Under the pieces are notes generated by a model, which was given only the letters and a program-made list of their open reading frames with translations, made no database searches and was not told where the DNA came from. Positions 1 through 12,222 of a DNA stretch of 64,000 nt are shown piece by piece. Position 1 is the stretch's first letter; every line of letters begins with the position of its first letter. A program made the position numbers and the translations under genes. Source of the DNA: Muscardinus avellanarius (lineage: Eukaryota > Chordata > Mammalia > Rodentia > Gliridae). The stretch spans positions 22,785,785-22,849,784 of the forward strand of contig OY726571.1 in the NCBI GenBank assembly GCA_963383645.1. Direction: 5' to 3'.

Positions 1-757
1 CACCTGCTACAGGATTCTACAGCTGTAGATGACAGCTCTTTAAAGCCACTGCTGTTACGTTATAAACACACAAGCTGCAAGGGTTCTTGTTCCTCCACCA
101 GCACCCATCAATTCTCCTAAGAGACCTCTTCGGAGAGGACGAGGGCAGCTCTAACAAGGTTTTCCCTACATCACATGGAGCAGAGATGGCCTGGGATAAC
201 AGGCTTCATCTCAGCAAGGTAGAGGTGGGAAAATTTTGCTATGCAGAATGCACAGTTCTGCTGTGCTTAAAGTTATTAATATCTGGAAAAATGGACTGCC
301 TTTTTACATCATGGAAAAGGAAACATCTGATTCCCTAGCTAACTTGATCTGGCAATCTTAATTTTCAAAGGTGCCAAACATGTAATTCCATGTGGGCTAG
401 CAATAGTCCTTTCTGATAGTTACAAATGGTCTTCTGAAAAAGAGCACCCTACATTTGGTCCACACAAATAACTTCCACTTGGGGGATCTCAGCTCTTCTT
501 ATCTGGAAAGGTTTTTTCATTCACAAGACTGAAGCTATATGGATTCATATCCTAAATGGAGCACAACTCACTAAAGAAACAAACTAACAGTGAGAACCAG
601 GTTAGCCAGTTATATGGTTCAATTTTGGAAACAAACCTGAGTACCATAAATTAACCCTTTTTATGGGAAAACACATTATGGGCTCAAATATCTGGCATGA
701 AGATCTGCTTTGGAAGTTTTCTTTTTAGTTAGTCAGGGGTGTTCCTTGAAGTTGGAC
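1..757. other. Intronic DNA, nothing recognised
   Basis: AT-rich single-copy-looking sequence. The 83-residue open frame at 87-338 has no recognisable family or splice context and is taken as chance. Confidence 0.6.
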
Positions 758-959
758 CAGGGCTTCTCAATTGGGGCCCTGGCACACTTTGGGCCGGGTG
801 ATTCTTTGCTGGAGTGATCGGTCCTGTGCATTGTAGGCTTCTGAGCAGCATCCCTATCTTCTACTAATAGCACAAGCCTCCTCTGTATCTAGATCCATCA
901 TGACAACCCAAAGTGTCCCCAGAGTTGGCCACAAGCTAGGTTCCAGTTGAGAACCACTG
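758..959 (-). mobile_element. MER5A-type hAT (Charlie) DNA transposon relic
   Basis: The block is bounded by imperfect terminal inverted repeats: CAGGGCTTCTCAA at the left and TTGAGAACCACTG at the right. The interior reads like MER5A in reverse, for example the stretch around GTGCATTGTAGG and GGGTGATTCTTTGC. The element is short and non-coding, as MER5A copies are. The flanking 8-mers match only roughly, as expected for an old insertion. Confidence 0.8.
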
Positions 960-1190
960 GAGTAGACCAATGTAAAGATTGCCCTGTGCGTGCCATGCTT
1001 TGTAATTTCCATTACCTGCTTTGCAGGGGTAGAAGCATACTGGATATCAAAAGGTCCTTTGTATATAAAAGTGATACACAGGGAGAGGCTCTGAAGGAGA
1101 AATTTCCAAATTTGCTATCATGGCAGCCACATTATTTTCAAATTGCAAATAACATTTAAAAGATAATATGTTTTTGTATTTACTGAAAGG

Positions 1191-1410
1191 TTTTTTTATT
1201 TTTTTTGTGGTACTAAGGATCGAACCCAGGTGCATGCTACTTGTGAGCTGCAATCACAGCCTTATTTTATTTATTTAGTCTTGAAACACAGACTCCCTGG
1301 GTTACTGAGAGTCTTCCTACATGGCTAAGGCTGTCCTTGAACCTACCATCCTCCTGTCTCAGCCTCCCAGGTACTGGGATTATAGGGATTATAGTACTAC
1401 TATGTACAGT
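1191..1410 (-). mobile_element. B1-ID composite SINE, diverged
   Basis: Antisense copy: T-rich tail, then GGTACTAAGGATCGAACCC (ID part), then the CTCAGCCTCCCAGGTACTGG head. The head end contains a small internal duplication of GGGATTATAG. Confidence 0.85.
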
Positions 1411-1551
1411 AAAAGATTCTTAAAAGATAGAGAAATTGAGATAGAGAATTGAAGATTATCCAGAACACCAATTTTTTAAAAACATGCAATATTGAGAAAT
1501 AGGGATTTTGGCATTTGAATTCTATTACTGTGAGGACATAGTACAATATTA

Positions 1552-1775
1552 ACAACAATAACAGCTGAGATTTACTGAGAGTTTGATATGTTCTAGGAAC
1601 TATGCTGAATATTTACTGGCAATCATTTATTCAAGACTCAAACTTTCACTTGGTTTGAGTATTTACTGTATTTTACCACCTTGTAGTAAAAAAAAATAAT
1701 TATCACTATTTTATAGATGATAAAACTGTGACTTAGAAAAATTGAAGCGCTTGCTCATACTAAAACTCTAGTGTG
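1552..1775 (+). mobile_element. MIR-like ancient SINE
   Basis: The order of motifs matches MIR: TTTACTGAG...TTCTAGGAACTATGCTGAATATTTACT, an ATCATTTATTCAA-like segment, then TATTTTATAGATGATAAAACTG and a TTGCTCA-type end. It is highly diverged, as expected for a mammal-wide repeat. Confidence 0.7.
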
Positions 1776-1962
1776 ACTTTTCTGAATTTCCAATTGTTCT
1801 GAGGGCAGGATGCTACAGAGTATGAAAAGCAAATTCACAGAAAAGTCAAAACCTAACTTAAAGGAAGAATGTCAAACTCCAACATGCCAAATGTGTATAC
1901 AGGGCCTGTATCAGGAGATTTTCTTGGAAAGTTGTTTATCATCTGATAAAGATAGAAAGGTA

Positions 1963-2152
1963 AGCTGAGTGTGGTGGGGCATACCTGTAATCCTAGTACT
2001 TGGGAGGCTGAGACAGGAAGATTGCAGGTTCTTGACTAACTTCAGCAACTTAGGGAAACCTTTGCAACTTACTGAGACCCTGTTTCAAAATAAAAAAGAA
2101 AACAGGGCTGGGGGTGTAGCTTAAAGTAAAACACCCCTGGGTTCAATCCCCT

Positions 2153-2155
<3 letters not shown>
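1963..2155 (+). mobile_element. B1-ID composite SINE
   Basis: Head GCTGAGTGTGGTGGGGCATA, middle GAGACCCTGTTTCAAAATAA and ID tail GGGTTCAATCCCCTATAAC, running directly into a CA microsatellite. Confidence 0.9.
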
Positions 2156-2192
<37 letters not shown>

Positions 2193-2272
2193 CACACGCA
2201 CACACGCGCGCACACACACACACACACGCACACACACACACACACACACATACGCGCGCGCGCGCGCACACA
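2156..2272 (+). repeat. (CA)n with CG-alternating end
   Basis: About 117 bp of CA dinucleotides broken by CG steps, ending in an alternating pyrimidine-purine CGCGCG run at about 2253-2267. It sits at the SINE's 3' end where an A-tail would normally be. Confidence 0.95.
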
Positions 2273-2849
2273 GACAGAGTAAGGTGGACTTAAATGGTTA
2301 AAGTCATAGTAAGAAGCCATGGCAAAAACACACTGGGTAATTAGCATCTGATGCAATTTGGACTTTTTCTTAACTTCTCAGCAACTGAACGTTTCTCACC
2401 TCTAGCAAAAGGCCAACTGAAAACAGCACCTCCTGTGGCCATGTGTCATTATTTATATTTGAGTTCTGAGCTATTGCTGTAATATGGGTGGTGGACCACC
2501 CTAAACTGTTTCTTTGGTGAACCACTGAAAAGAATCTTCCTCCAGTTACAGATTACACATCAGCCTCTCCTTGTCCCATGGAACTAAATGAGAAGCAGGA
2601 GGGAAGCCCAGCGGACCAGCTGCTGTTCCTGCCAACATCAGGATATTGCCCATTCTCTCCAGGAGCCATGGGGCTGGCAAGGGTAACAGCCATCTCACTT
2701 TTTCTGCACAAAAAAGAAATAAAGTTGTTTCTGTCTGGGCTGATCAGTACTGTGCTCCACGAGCATCTCACCAGAAGATTCTGGATGCATCCCCATGTGT
2801 GTGCCTGCCAAATACACACACAACACAAGGCTGCACAAATCCTAACTCT

Positions 2850-3070
2850 GGTTGAGCATGGTGGCACACGCTTGTAATCCCAGTACTTGGGAGGCTGGGA
2901 CAGAAGGATCTTGGGTTCATGGGCAGCCTCAGCTACTTTGTAAGGCGCTCTGCAACTTATTCTTTATTTTGCCTCAAAAATAAAGAATAAAAAAATAGGG
3001 CTGGGGGTGTGGCTCAAAGGTAGAATGTCTCTGGGTTCCATCCCCAGTACCACACACACAAACAAAAAAA
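2850..3070 (+). mobile_element. B1-ID composite SINE
   Basis: Head GTTGAGCATGGTGGCACACG and tail GGGTTCCATCCCCAGTACC followed by a short CACACA and A-rich tail. Confidence 0.92.
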
Positions 3071-3274
3071 ATCCCAACTCTAACTTTCATGGTGGTGGTC
3101 ATGTCGATGATGCTGCTCCATCCAGGAATTCCTCCCACACTTGTTCAGGGCCTTTTCAACACTTCTCACTACTGAGACCTTAAGGATAGGCAGATGCTGG
3201 TCGGGCACAGGGGAAAACTCAACACCAGCTGGCCACGCTCTGGTTGTATAAGATGCTTCCCATTCACCCGGAGA

Positions 3275-3452
3275 GCCAGGTGTGATGGTGTGTGTCTGTA
3301 ATCCCAGTACTTGGGAGGCTGAGACAGGAGAATCGGAGGTTTAAGACCAATGTCAGCAACTTAGCAAGACCCTGTTTCAAAAACAAAGGAATACAAAGGG
3401 GTGGGGATATAGCTCAAAGGTAAAATGCCTCCGGGTTCATCAATTCCAAGTT
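3275..3452 (+). mobile_element. B1-ID composite SINE, ID tail damaged
   Basis: Head GCCAGGTGTGATGGTGTGTG; the ID end degenerates after CTCCGGGTTCATC and lacks CCCCAGTACC. Confidence 0.85.
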
Positions 3453-3532
3453 AAAATAAAAATAAGCAAGAAAGAAAAAGAAATAATACATGTAACTTGG
3501 GTTAGTGACAGTAATTGTTGAATTATATATAA

Positions 3533-3686
3533 TTTTTTGGTACTGGGGCATTCGACCTCCAAGATACACACCCAGTTCTTTTTACTTTGAAACAGGCTCT
3601 AGCTAAGTTACTGAGGCTAGCCTCAAACCTGCAATCCTCCTGTCCCAGCCTTCCAAGGACTGTTATAGACATACCATCCCCGGCTT
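3533..3686 (-). mobile_element. B1-ID composite SINE, internally deleted
   Basis: Antisense copy shorter than usual: TTGGTACTGGGGCATTCGACC joins the ID part with about 15 bases missing, and the head ends CCATCCCCGGCTT. Confidence 0.8.
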
Positions 3687-3724
3687 AACGAAAATTATAT
3701 TATTTTAGTTTGGTTTTAAAGGTA

Positions 3725-3895
3725 GTCCTAGTATATTATGTATATTAGCATACCATGTAAGTAGTATATTAATATTATGTTATTAGCATATTATATTATT
3801 CGTATATTACCATATTAGTATACTAATATATTAGTATAATATTAGTATATTAGTATATAAACATATTATGCATATTAGTATATTATATTAGCATC
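3725..3895. repeat. AT-rich degenerate TATATTAG repeat
   Basis: About 170 bp made of irregular repeats of TATATTAG/CATATTA words, nearly free of G and C and partly self-complementary. Confidence 0.8.
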
Positions 3896-4512
3896 ATTTT
3901 TCATTTTATATTCACATTTTTGTTGAGTTAAAAACGGAATACTGCTTCATTTAAACTTCTAGTCTATTAGTTGGAAAACCAAGATTTATGTCTGTGTTAT
4001 AAAATGAATATCTTCTCTATCAGAAATGAAAAGTAAAAGATGATGAGTTCTCTAATAGGCCATTCTAGCACTAAATACATGTATTTTGAAGAGAAATCTT
4101 TCATTCCTGCTGTCTTCTAGGTACCGCGTGGTTGTTAGGTATAATGTGCTGTGTATTATCCCATGTTATTTATCCTCTGAAATTACTACTATTATGTATT
4201 GTAATTACAAAAGCTGACCTGGAACATCAAGTACTCATATCATGAGTTCTTTTTAAAAATTAAAAGTATGTTTTCCTTGTAAGATGTAAAACAGTGAACA
4301 GATTTATCAGCCAGGCTGCTAGGGACAACAAGCGTGCTGAGTTCTGATGGATTTCTGTGCCAAGACTTTCAAATAGCTACCGGGAGCTTGGTGTCAGCTG
4401 ACAGGTACTACTACAGACAATCTGAGCATCCACGGATAAACTAAGATGAACCAAATGTGACCACCATCTAGTTCAACCCCCTCAATGAAAGGAAGACGGC
4501 ACTCAGCATAGT

Positions 4513-4598
4513 AGTGAGACCCTGTTTCAAAATAAAAAAAAATAAAAAGGGCTGGCGTATAGCTCATAGGTAGGATGCCCCTCTATGGTTCAACCCCC

Positions 4599-4657
<59 letters not shown>
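4513..4657 (+). mobile_element. 5'-truncated B1-ID SINE plus (AC)n
   Basis: Only the GTGAGACCCTGTTTCAAAAT middle and ID tail remain (to about 4602), followed by roughly 55 bp of AC dinucleotides. Confidence 0.88.
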
Positions 4658-4659
<2 letters not shown>

Positions 4660-4682
4660 CTTCTTGACAATAGTAACTCTAA

Positions 4683-4687
<5 letters not shown>

Positions 4688-4725
<38 letters not shown>

Positions 4726-4931
4726 TTTGGTGGTACTGGGGGTGGAACCCAAGGGCTTTCTACCTCCGGGCTATACTCCCAGACCTATTTTTTATATTTT
4801 ATTTGGAAACAGGGTCTCACTAGTTGCTGACAGCCTCACTCAGTAGCTGAGGCTGGCTTCGAATCTGTGCAATCCTCCTGTCTCAGCCTCCCAAGCGCGG
4901 GGATTACAAGCATGTGCTACCACGCCCGGCT
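4688..4931 (-). mobile_element. B1-ID composite SINE with exact TSD and (ATT)n tail
   Basis: Antisense full-length copy whose tail became an ATT trinucleotide repeat (about 4684-4725). The 17-mer TAGTAACTCTAAATTTA occurs at 4671-4687 and again at 4932-4948, an exact target-site duplication showing a fairly recent L1-driven insertion. Confidence 0.95.
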
Positions 4932-4948
4932 TAGTAACTCTAAATTTA

Positions 4949-6462
4949 AAAGGAACTTTTCAGTGAAGACTTTGCACGTTCTTAGAAAAATAGTACAAGC
5001 AGAATATTACAACTTTGGGACAATGCTCGAAATGTTGTGACTTGAACTAATTTGTTTCTAAGGCTTTCTTCTTCCTTGGGACACAGCAGCTCAGTGCCTG
5101 GGGCCTAAGTCTTTAATACCTAGGGATTGTTTCAGGGTCCATGTGAAAGGTAAGATTCAGGTTTGGAATCTTTGTTGTCCTCAATTAAGCCACCCTGATG
5201 TCTTAGCAGCAGCTTAACACTGCAGAAGGATCTGATATGGTCCAGGGGCCTGAGTGTGCTTGTTGCCATGGCTACCGTTCCCTCTCCCTAAGTGTAATGT
5301 CACATCCTTTTGACTGGTAGTCCTGGAGGAAGGGGCTGTAGCAATGAAAACCTGTGTGGGCAAGGAGTGGTGTTTCCTCATCATTCAGCTATCAGTAGTG
5401 AAGGTTCTTGCCACAACCACTTGATTTAAATGATAATGTCCGTAAAGTTCCTTCTAAGACAGCCCATTAAGTCCCAAGTTTTTAATTCTGCAAATAGTTC
5501 AATGAAATTGACAGAACTGCATGAAAATAGGTTAGAAATACCCACTATTGCATATAATTAGAACCCATCAATAAAAAAATGAAATAATAAAATAAATTAT
5601 TTGGAAAAATAGGTTGGAAATAATAATCCAGAGCTTATACATATTATTATAATTGTTACATTATAATTATTTGCCATATACTTATACATATATTTAAGTT
5701 TTTATAAGTGTTCTACATGTGGGTCTATGGGACAACAAAATAGATTCAAAATTCTATGGTCCTGTACTTTTACTTGCTAGGGAAAGATTTTCTGTTCTCT
5801 TAGGCTAAGCATACATGATTCAAAATATATAATATCTTGGCTTAAGGGGAGAAACTTTATCACACCGTACAACCTTGGGTGACTAATCAAAAGCAAGGTC
5901 AGTGACAGTATTAGGAGAGTCCATATCCCAGGCAGTTAGGCTTCTGGCAGCCTTAACCACTGGGAATACAACTTTGACAGCCGTATGTAATTGCAAGAAA
6001 ATTCCATTTGCTTAACTCCTATGGAGGTAGAAGGCATTTAGCTTCTATTCTTTTTCAGAGCAATTAAAATAAAATGAGAGAACGAGATTAAAAATGTAGG
6101 TTTTCCTGGAGCAGAAAGTCTTTGGGGGATTGTTCATTGGTTAAGACGGTTAAGGGAGGGGGAGGGCCACAGGAATGGAAGAGAGGAATACGCTGCTACT
6201 TTAGAACAATGGTCTTTTTACTCCCCACTCCCATGCCCTAGTTCATTAGGCAGTAAAATGCACAGGAAAGCAGATTAACTCCTTCAGGTCAATCAGATCA
6301 GGCCTGGGTCTCAGACAATTACTTCTCACATCTAATACAAGAAGCATACTGATTCCCCAAGACTCAGTTCTCTCTCTGGCTGGAGTCTGTCCTGAAGAAA
6401 GCCCAGTGCTTACTAAGGTGACTCACACTGTTTGGTGAGTTCATTCATTAAAAACCAAGCAT
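4949..6462. other. Intronic DNA, nothing recognised
   Basis: AT-rich sequence without SINEs. A CATATAATTAGAACCCATC-AATAAA end near 5550-5600 with an A/T-rich tail resembles squirrel L1 3' ends but is too short to assign. Confidence 0.5.
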
Positions 6463-6700
6463 TCAAGATACCACCACGCCGGTAATCCCAGCATTCGGGA
6501 GGCTGAGACCAGAGGATGGTGGTTCGTGGACAACCTATGCTACTTAGCGAGGCCCTCTGAAACTTAGGGAGACCCTCTTTCAAAATAAAGAATAAAAAAT
6601 AGGGCAGGGGGTGTAGTTCAGAGGTCAAATGCCCCTGGATTCCATCCCCAGACCTGCAAAAACAAAAACAACCAACCAACCAAACAACAAAACAAAACAA
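6463..6700 (+). mobile_element. B1-ID composite SINE, head shortened
   Basis: Begins CCACCACGCCGGTAATCCCA, with part of the head missing, and ends CCATCCCCAGACCTGC with an (AAAACA) tail. AACCAAGCATTC before and AACAAGCATTC after form a near-exact target-site duplication. Confidence 0.85.
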
Positions 6701-7175
6701 GCATTCTCCTGCTGTCCCGTCCTTTCTATTGTATGCTCCCTCCCTCTTGGTCTCAGTCTAGAAACATCAGTCAGGTCTCCAGGAGCTCAGGGTGATCCTG
6801 GCTGGTGATAAAGTATTTTCACAGACTTCTAAGAAGCATGATCTTTAAATTCACAGTCAATGGATTAAACTGACATTTAATGATAAACAACTGCTATGTT
6901 GTTTATTTGAGCCATTTGTGTGAAAAAAAAACCCTCCCTTGTAAATGGAGCATATACTTAGGGAAAATCCATTTTATATTTGTTCCTATAATGTTTTGAA
7001 TGCATTATAAAACTCCAAGAAGCCTTTTAAAAGCCCTCAATGTTTGCCCTTTGTCTTCTGAATCAATGAGTGAAAAAATGAATTATCTACTGCTTTGAAT
7101 CCTTAAGGATATTCTCTTGCCTTTGGAAAATAAGTCAAAAGAGGATTTTTAAAAGACTTATCACAGCTAACACTA

Positions 7176-7715
<540 letters not shown>

Positions 7716-7739
7716 TTAAAATGTTATCTGTAAAAGGTT

Positions 7740-8489
7740 AGCAGTTTGGCTAAAATATAAACCCACATCACTCTAAAACAAAGTACAAATTTCAAAAAGT
7801 GCTCCTTTGTGAATTCAGAGTTTTCACAGAAATCCCAACAGTATTCCTGTTATTTTTCTATTAAGAACATGTAGCTCTTAGTAGGAAAATATATATTTTT
7901 ATGTTCAATTGATGTCACTTTATTTCATGGAGTTAAAATAATGACTGAAGGTCTGGGCTTTTATTTAGCATTATAAGGTTTCCTTCCACCCCATTGCCTG
8001 TCTCCACTGTGGATGACTTGAATATTCACCAGAGGTGTTCCACAATCTCTTCCAGTAAACACGACTTCCACTGTCTTTCAACACTCAGGCTGTGCCAACA
8101 TTTGGAAGACCTCCTCCACAGTCAGTCTGATATTCTCATAGTCCCTATTATGGCGTCCAGGATATGCCTTCCCCTGCCGCATACAACTGCTTGATCGCCT
8201 ATGAGCTGCAGGGTCTCTCTCTCGCTACGTATACTCTGTGTTCCTAGTATCTACTGACTCTTAATCACCTACTGAATTTCCTGGTTTTGATCATCACCTG
8301 TCTCCCAGAGACTGGAAAACACCATCAGGACTTGTGTGGTATGATGGTGGCTGCCCTTCTGTGCCCAAAGCACTACCCTTCACCCATTTCTTTCTCCTCC
8401 ATTTTGTCTACTATCTGCAGCCACACCCAATCTCCAAATTCTAAATTCTGAAGTTCCAAGTAATTCTGGTGTTCTAAATAAAGCATCTT
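7740..8489. other. Intronic DNA, nothing recognised
   Basis: No repeat family or exon recognised. Open frames here (for example 7994-8194) lack coding character. Confidence 0.5.
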
Positions 8490-8688
8490 GCCGAGCATGG
8501 GGGCACACGCTTGTAGTCTCAAGCCTTGAGAGGCTGAGATAGGAGGATCTCAGGTTCACAGCCAGCCTCAGTGACCTAGTGAGGCTATCTGCCATTTAGT
8601 GAGACCCCATTTCAAAATAAAAGAATGAAATAGGACTGGGGGTGTAACTCAGAGGTAGAAGGCCCCTGGGTTCCATCTCCAGGACCAC
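8490..8688 (+). mobile_element. B1-ID composite SINE
   Basis: Head GCCGAGCATGGGGGCACACG and ID tail GGGTTCCATCTCCAGGACC. Confidence 0.92.
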
Positions 8689-8771
8689 AAAAGATAAATG
8701 AATAAACCACCTTTAACTGCAATTGACCATTCGTTTGAATCTCTTGCTCCCTTCACTAAACTTTCTCACTT

Positions 8772-8900
8772 GTTTTTTGTTTTTTGGTACTGGGGATCAA
8801 AGCAAGGGGTGCTCTACCTCTGAGCTACATCTCTAGCCCTTTTTATTTTGAGACAGGGTCTCACTAAATTTCCCAGGCAGACCTCTAATTGTGTAATTGT

Positions 8901-8934
<34 letters not shown>

Positions 8935-9198
8935 ACTGGGGATTGAACCCAGAGGCATTCTACTTCTGAGCTGCACCTGCAACCCTATTTTTTATTCTTT
9001 ATTTTGAAACAGGGTCTCATTAAGTTGCAGAGAGCATCATTAAGTAGCTGAAGCTGGGCACAAACCAGGGATCCTCCTGTCTCAGCCTCCCAAGTACTGG
9101 AATTATAAGCGCGGGCCACCATGACCAGCTGTTGTGATCCTCTTGACTCATCCTCCAGAGCACCAGGGATCATAGGTGTGTGCCCCTGTGCCCGGCTG
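8772..9198 (-). mobile_element. Two nested antisense B1-ID SINEs around a (TG)n
   Basis: The outer copy starts at 8772 (GGTACTGGGGATCAAAGC) and breaks near 8897. A (TG)15 tract (about 8900-8930) and a full inner copy (8931-9130) follow. The outer head then resumes at 9131 (GATCCTCTTGACTCATCCTC) and ends TGTGCCCGGC. The arrangement shows insertion of one SINE into another. Confidence 0.85.
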
Positions 9199-10248
9199 TC
9201 TTCCAGCTCTATTTCTCTTGGGTCTTTCTGTCTCCTTCTTCACCCTTGACTCACATGCTTCATTTTTGTCTACAGATGTAGCCAACAACCCCCTAAATCT
9301 CAGCCTTTGTCCTCATGACACACTGACTCTGCCAGTAACATGACCTTGATAAACCAGTCCTTTGGCTCCTACACCCAGGAGGCTGGAGTACAACTGGAGA
9401 GAACTGTCCAACTATGCAATTATTGCCAAAATGAAGACATGACCCCCCCACCCCCCGCCAGGCCTCCATGACACCTGGCAGTCTGTTTCCCAGTGCTCGG
9501 TTGGTTCAGTATCCTCTTTCCTAAATGACTATGGGCATCTTCAGCTTGGAAACTGTATACCTTAGCCCAGGGATAGTCCTACTTTCTTTAAACATCAGAG
9601 ATACCCTTTCTCCTACTAAGGCTTGCAGACACGAGTCTCGCTGTCTATCTTCTCACCTCTAGAAAGCATCCTGTAGCTTATGCTGAATTCTTCACTTTGA
9701 TTCAGGAATTTACCTTGATTGAGTGCCATTTACTCCCTAAACCACCACTCTCTGTATTTCATTGTGTTCTTTCCTGAAACAGCTCTTGCTCAGAGCACTA
9801 GTCACTCCTAGTTGCCAGGTTTTCGTCTTCATTTTAAGCAAATCTCTGTGGCCATTGATACTACTAACTATTCTTTCTTGAGATTCTTCCCATAGCTTCT
9901 ACATTCCGCTCCTGACTGCTCTCAGATATTTTTTATTAGTTCCTCCTCTTCTTCCTACTTCTTCAATGTTAGTGAACCCCTAAAGTTTCACCACTGGCCC
10001 TTTTCTTTATACCTACAGCTCTAAGTTTCCATCCCATGCTTTAGTTCTAATCCACAGTCTAACAGCTCCCGAAGCCATATTTTCAGTTCTGACTCATTCC
10101 CGAGTTTCAGACTCGAGTTTCAATTGGAAATCTTTACCTAGTTGGATCTTCTGCAGACAACTCATATTTCTAACATTCTAAGCCCAAACTCATCAGCTTA
10201 TTGTTGAGACATGCCGAATTTCTTGAGTCCCAATCAATAAGTACAAAG
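9199..10248. other. Intronic DNA, nothing recognised
   Basis: Pyrimidine-rich single-copy-looking sequence with a short C-rich patch near 9445-9460. No family assigned. Confidence 0.5.
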
Positions 10249-10434
10249 GTGTTTGGTGCAGTGGTACATGACTGCAATCCCAGTACTTGGGAGGCTGAGA
10301 CAGGAAGATCACAGGCTTAAGGCCAGCCTCAGCAACTTTATGAAACTCTTTTAAAAGAAAATAATTTAAAAAGGCTAGGGGTATAGCTTGCAGGTAGAAT
10401 GCCTCTGGGTCAACCCCTAAAACCAATAGATAAA
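10249..10434 (+). mobile_element. B1-ID composite SINE with TSD
   Basis: Diverged head GTGTTTGGTGCAGTGGTACA; the ID tail has lost a base in GGGTCAACCCCTAAAACC. AATAAGTACA precedes the element and recurs just after its tail. Confidence 0.9.
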
Positions 10435-10504
10435 TAAGTACACATATAAATGAGGATTTTAATTAGTGCTGCACCCACTCAAAGACACATCATGATTTCT
10501 CAGT

Positions 10505-10980
10505 ATTGAGTTGTGCAGTCAAGGAGGGCTTCACTGAGGGGGTGGCCCCTGAGCCAGGGCCCGTGATGTCAAGACCTGGGAGAAGAGTATTCCTGGAAGA
10601 AGAAACAACAAAAGCAAGAACCTCGGGGTAAGAAAGCAAGGGGGAGCTGAAAGATGAGGCAGAAAAATTGGCCCAGATCAGCAAGGGCTTTGCAGGCCAT
10701 AGTAAGGAGTCTGGATCTTATTTCATGATCACTGGGTTTTAAGCAAGGGAGTTATGGGACATAGTTTCTTTTTAATAACTTTACTGTGGTATAATTTACA
10801 TGTAAAAAAAGCGTGTCCATTTTTGGTATACATTTTAATGAGCTTTAACAAATGTTAAATTCATGTAACTACCGTAGTAAACAGCATAAAGAACATTTTT
10901 AGCATCTCCAAGAGTTCCCTTGAGTCTTTCTCCAATTTCAGTGTTCACAGTGATCTGGCCCAGTTATTTCTGTGTATAAC
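10505..10980 (+). mobile_element. Ancient interspersed repeat(s), family not assigned
   Basis: GGGCTTTGCAGGCCATAGTAAGGAG and TTACTGTGGTATAATTTACATG-type phrases recur across mammalian genomes. I recognise them as old repeats but cannot name the family with confidence. This joins an antisense L1 fragment on its right. Confidence 0.5.
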
Positions 10981-11290
10981 TCCAAAGGGTTAAGTTTCCT
11001 TTGTTCTCCATATGGCTATCCAGTTGTTTCAGCACCATCTGTAGAAAAGGCTATCCTTTCTCCAAAGGATTATATTGCCTTCTCCTTAAAGGCAATTAAT
11101 CACATATGACGGGTCTATCCCTAAGCTCTTTATTTTGTTCCTCTGATCCATAGGTCTACCCATAGAGTACTGGTCTACCCATAGAGTACTGGTCTACCCA
11201 CAGAGTACTGGTCTACCCATAGAGTACTGGTCTACCCATAGAGTACTGACCATACTCTCTGCCCCACTTGTCTTTGTATCTGGGGTGTCT
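10981..11290 (-). mobile_element. Antisense LINE-1 ORF2 fragment (old)
   Basis: Phrases such as CATATGGCTATCCAGTTGTTTC, CAGCACCATCTGTAGAAAAGG and TTCCTCTGATCCATAGGTCT match the antisense of mammalian L1 ORF2. It contains an expanded 19-bp tandem repeat. Confidence 0.75.
11153..11247. repeat. 19-bp tandem repeat, five copies
   Basis: Unit GGTCTACCCATAGAGTACT repeats five times without gaps; only the third copy differs, by one base. The first unit grades into the L1 phrase CCATAGGTCTACC, so it arose by amplification inside the L1 fragment. Confidence 0.95.
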
Positions 11291-11707
11291 GGTGTGGTCG
11301 ATGCACATGATGCTCAATGGATTTCTCTGCTCAATGAAGGGAGATCATCTAACCATGGGAAGCTATTATTATTTCATTGCACATACAATCAAACCGAAGA
11401 GGTATTTGTGGTGATAAGTTAGCTTCAGAACATGTGAGTTTCTTCAGTGGGGAAGAAGACAGTTTTCCTAGCGTGTAGATTTCCCATTCTCCTCCCCACT
11501 CTGCATTCCTGCCTCAGGGGAGCCAGCAGGTTCCCACCAATGGACCCATGGCTGGGGAGACAGCGCAAGCTGCAGCGGCCCGATAGGCACTGCTGTGACT
11601 TTGGAAATGCCTTTCTTTACTTGGCTCAACTTGTGGTTTCCTCTTATCAGGGTGGTTGTGAGCTGACATATTCAACAGAGAAGAGCAGTCAGGAAGCATA
11701 GCCTCTG

Positions 11708-11918
11708 GTGTGTGTGTGTGTGTGCATGCACATGCGTGGGCATTGCTGGAGACTGAACTAAGAGGCATTCTACCTCTGAGCTAGGACCCCAGCTCAATTT
11801 TATTTTTAACACTGAAAGAGGATCTTGCAAAATTGCTGAGGCTGGACTCAAACTTGCAGTTCTCCTGTCTCAGCCTCCTAAGTACTAGGATAACAAGCAT
11901 GTGCTACCATTCCTGGCA
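11708..11918 (-). mobile_element. B1-ID composite SINE with (TG)n tail
   Basis: A short TG tract (11708-11724) precedes the antisense ID part (GACTGAACTAAGAGGCATTC); the head ends CTACCATTCCTGGC. Confidence 0.88.
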
Positions 11919-11980
11919 TGGAATCAGGTTTTAGACAAACTGGGCCAGGATCCTGGTTCTAACCACTTTTATTGGCTGTG

Positions 11981-11981
<1 letters not shown>

Positions 11982-12031
<50 letters not shown>

Positions 12032-12222
12032 TGGAGATAGAATTCAGGGTCATTCTACCTCAGAGTTACACCCCCAATCCTATCTTATTTTTTATTTTGA
12101 AACAGGGTCTTGCTAAGTTGCAGAGGGCCTTGCTAAACTGTTGCGGTTGGCCATCAACCTGCAATCTTCCTACTGCAGTCTTCTAGGTATCAGGATTACA
12201 AGTATGCGCCACCCTATGGCCA
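11982..12222 (-). mobile_element. B1-ID composite SINE with (GT)n tail
   Basis: About 45 bp of GT dinucleotides (11982-12026) stand where the poly(A) tail would be, followed by an antisense copy from GGAGATAGAATTCAGG to CACCCTATGGCC. Confidence 0.9.

Noticed and set aside
2100..2155. tRNA gene suggested by A and B box motifs in SINE tails
   Set aside because: The ID tails only resemble tRNA; no cloverleaf with acceptor stem forms, and they sit in SINE context.
2069..2356. Open frames through CA, TG, CT, TTTC and ATT tracts here and elsewhere
   Set aside because: Low-complexity translation of microsatellites, not proteins.
4726..4931. Many 60-110-residue frames overlapping SINEs
   Set aside because: They translate the same SINE body repeatedly and are not genes.
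11153..11247. CRISPR-like array
   Set aside because: The units are directly tandem without spacers and the DNA is mammalian.
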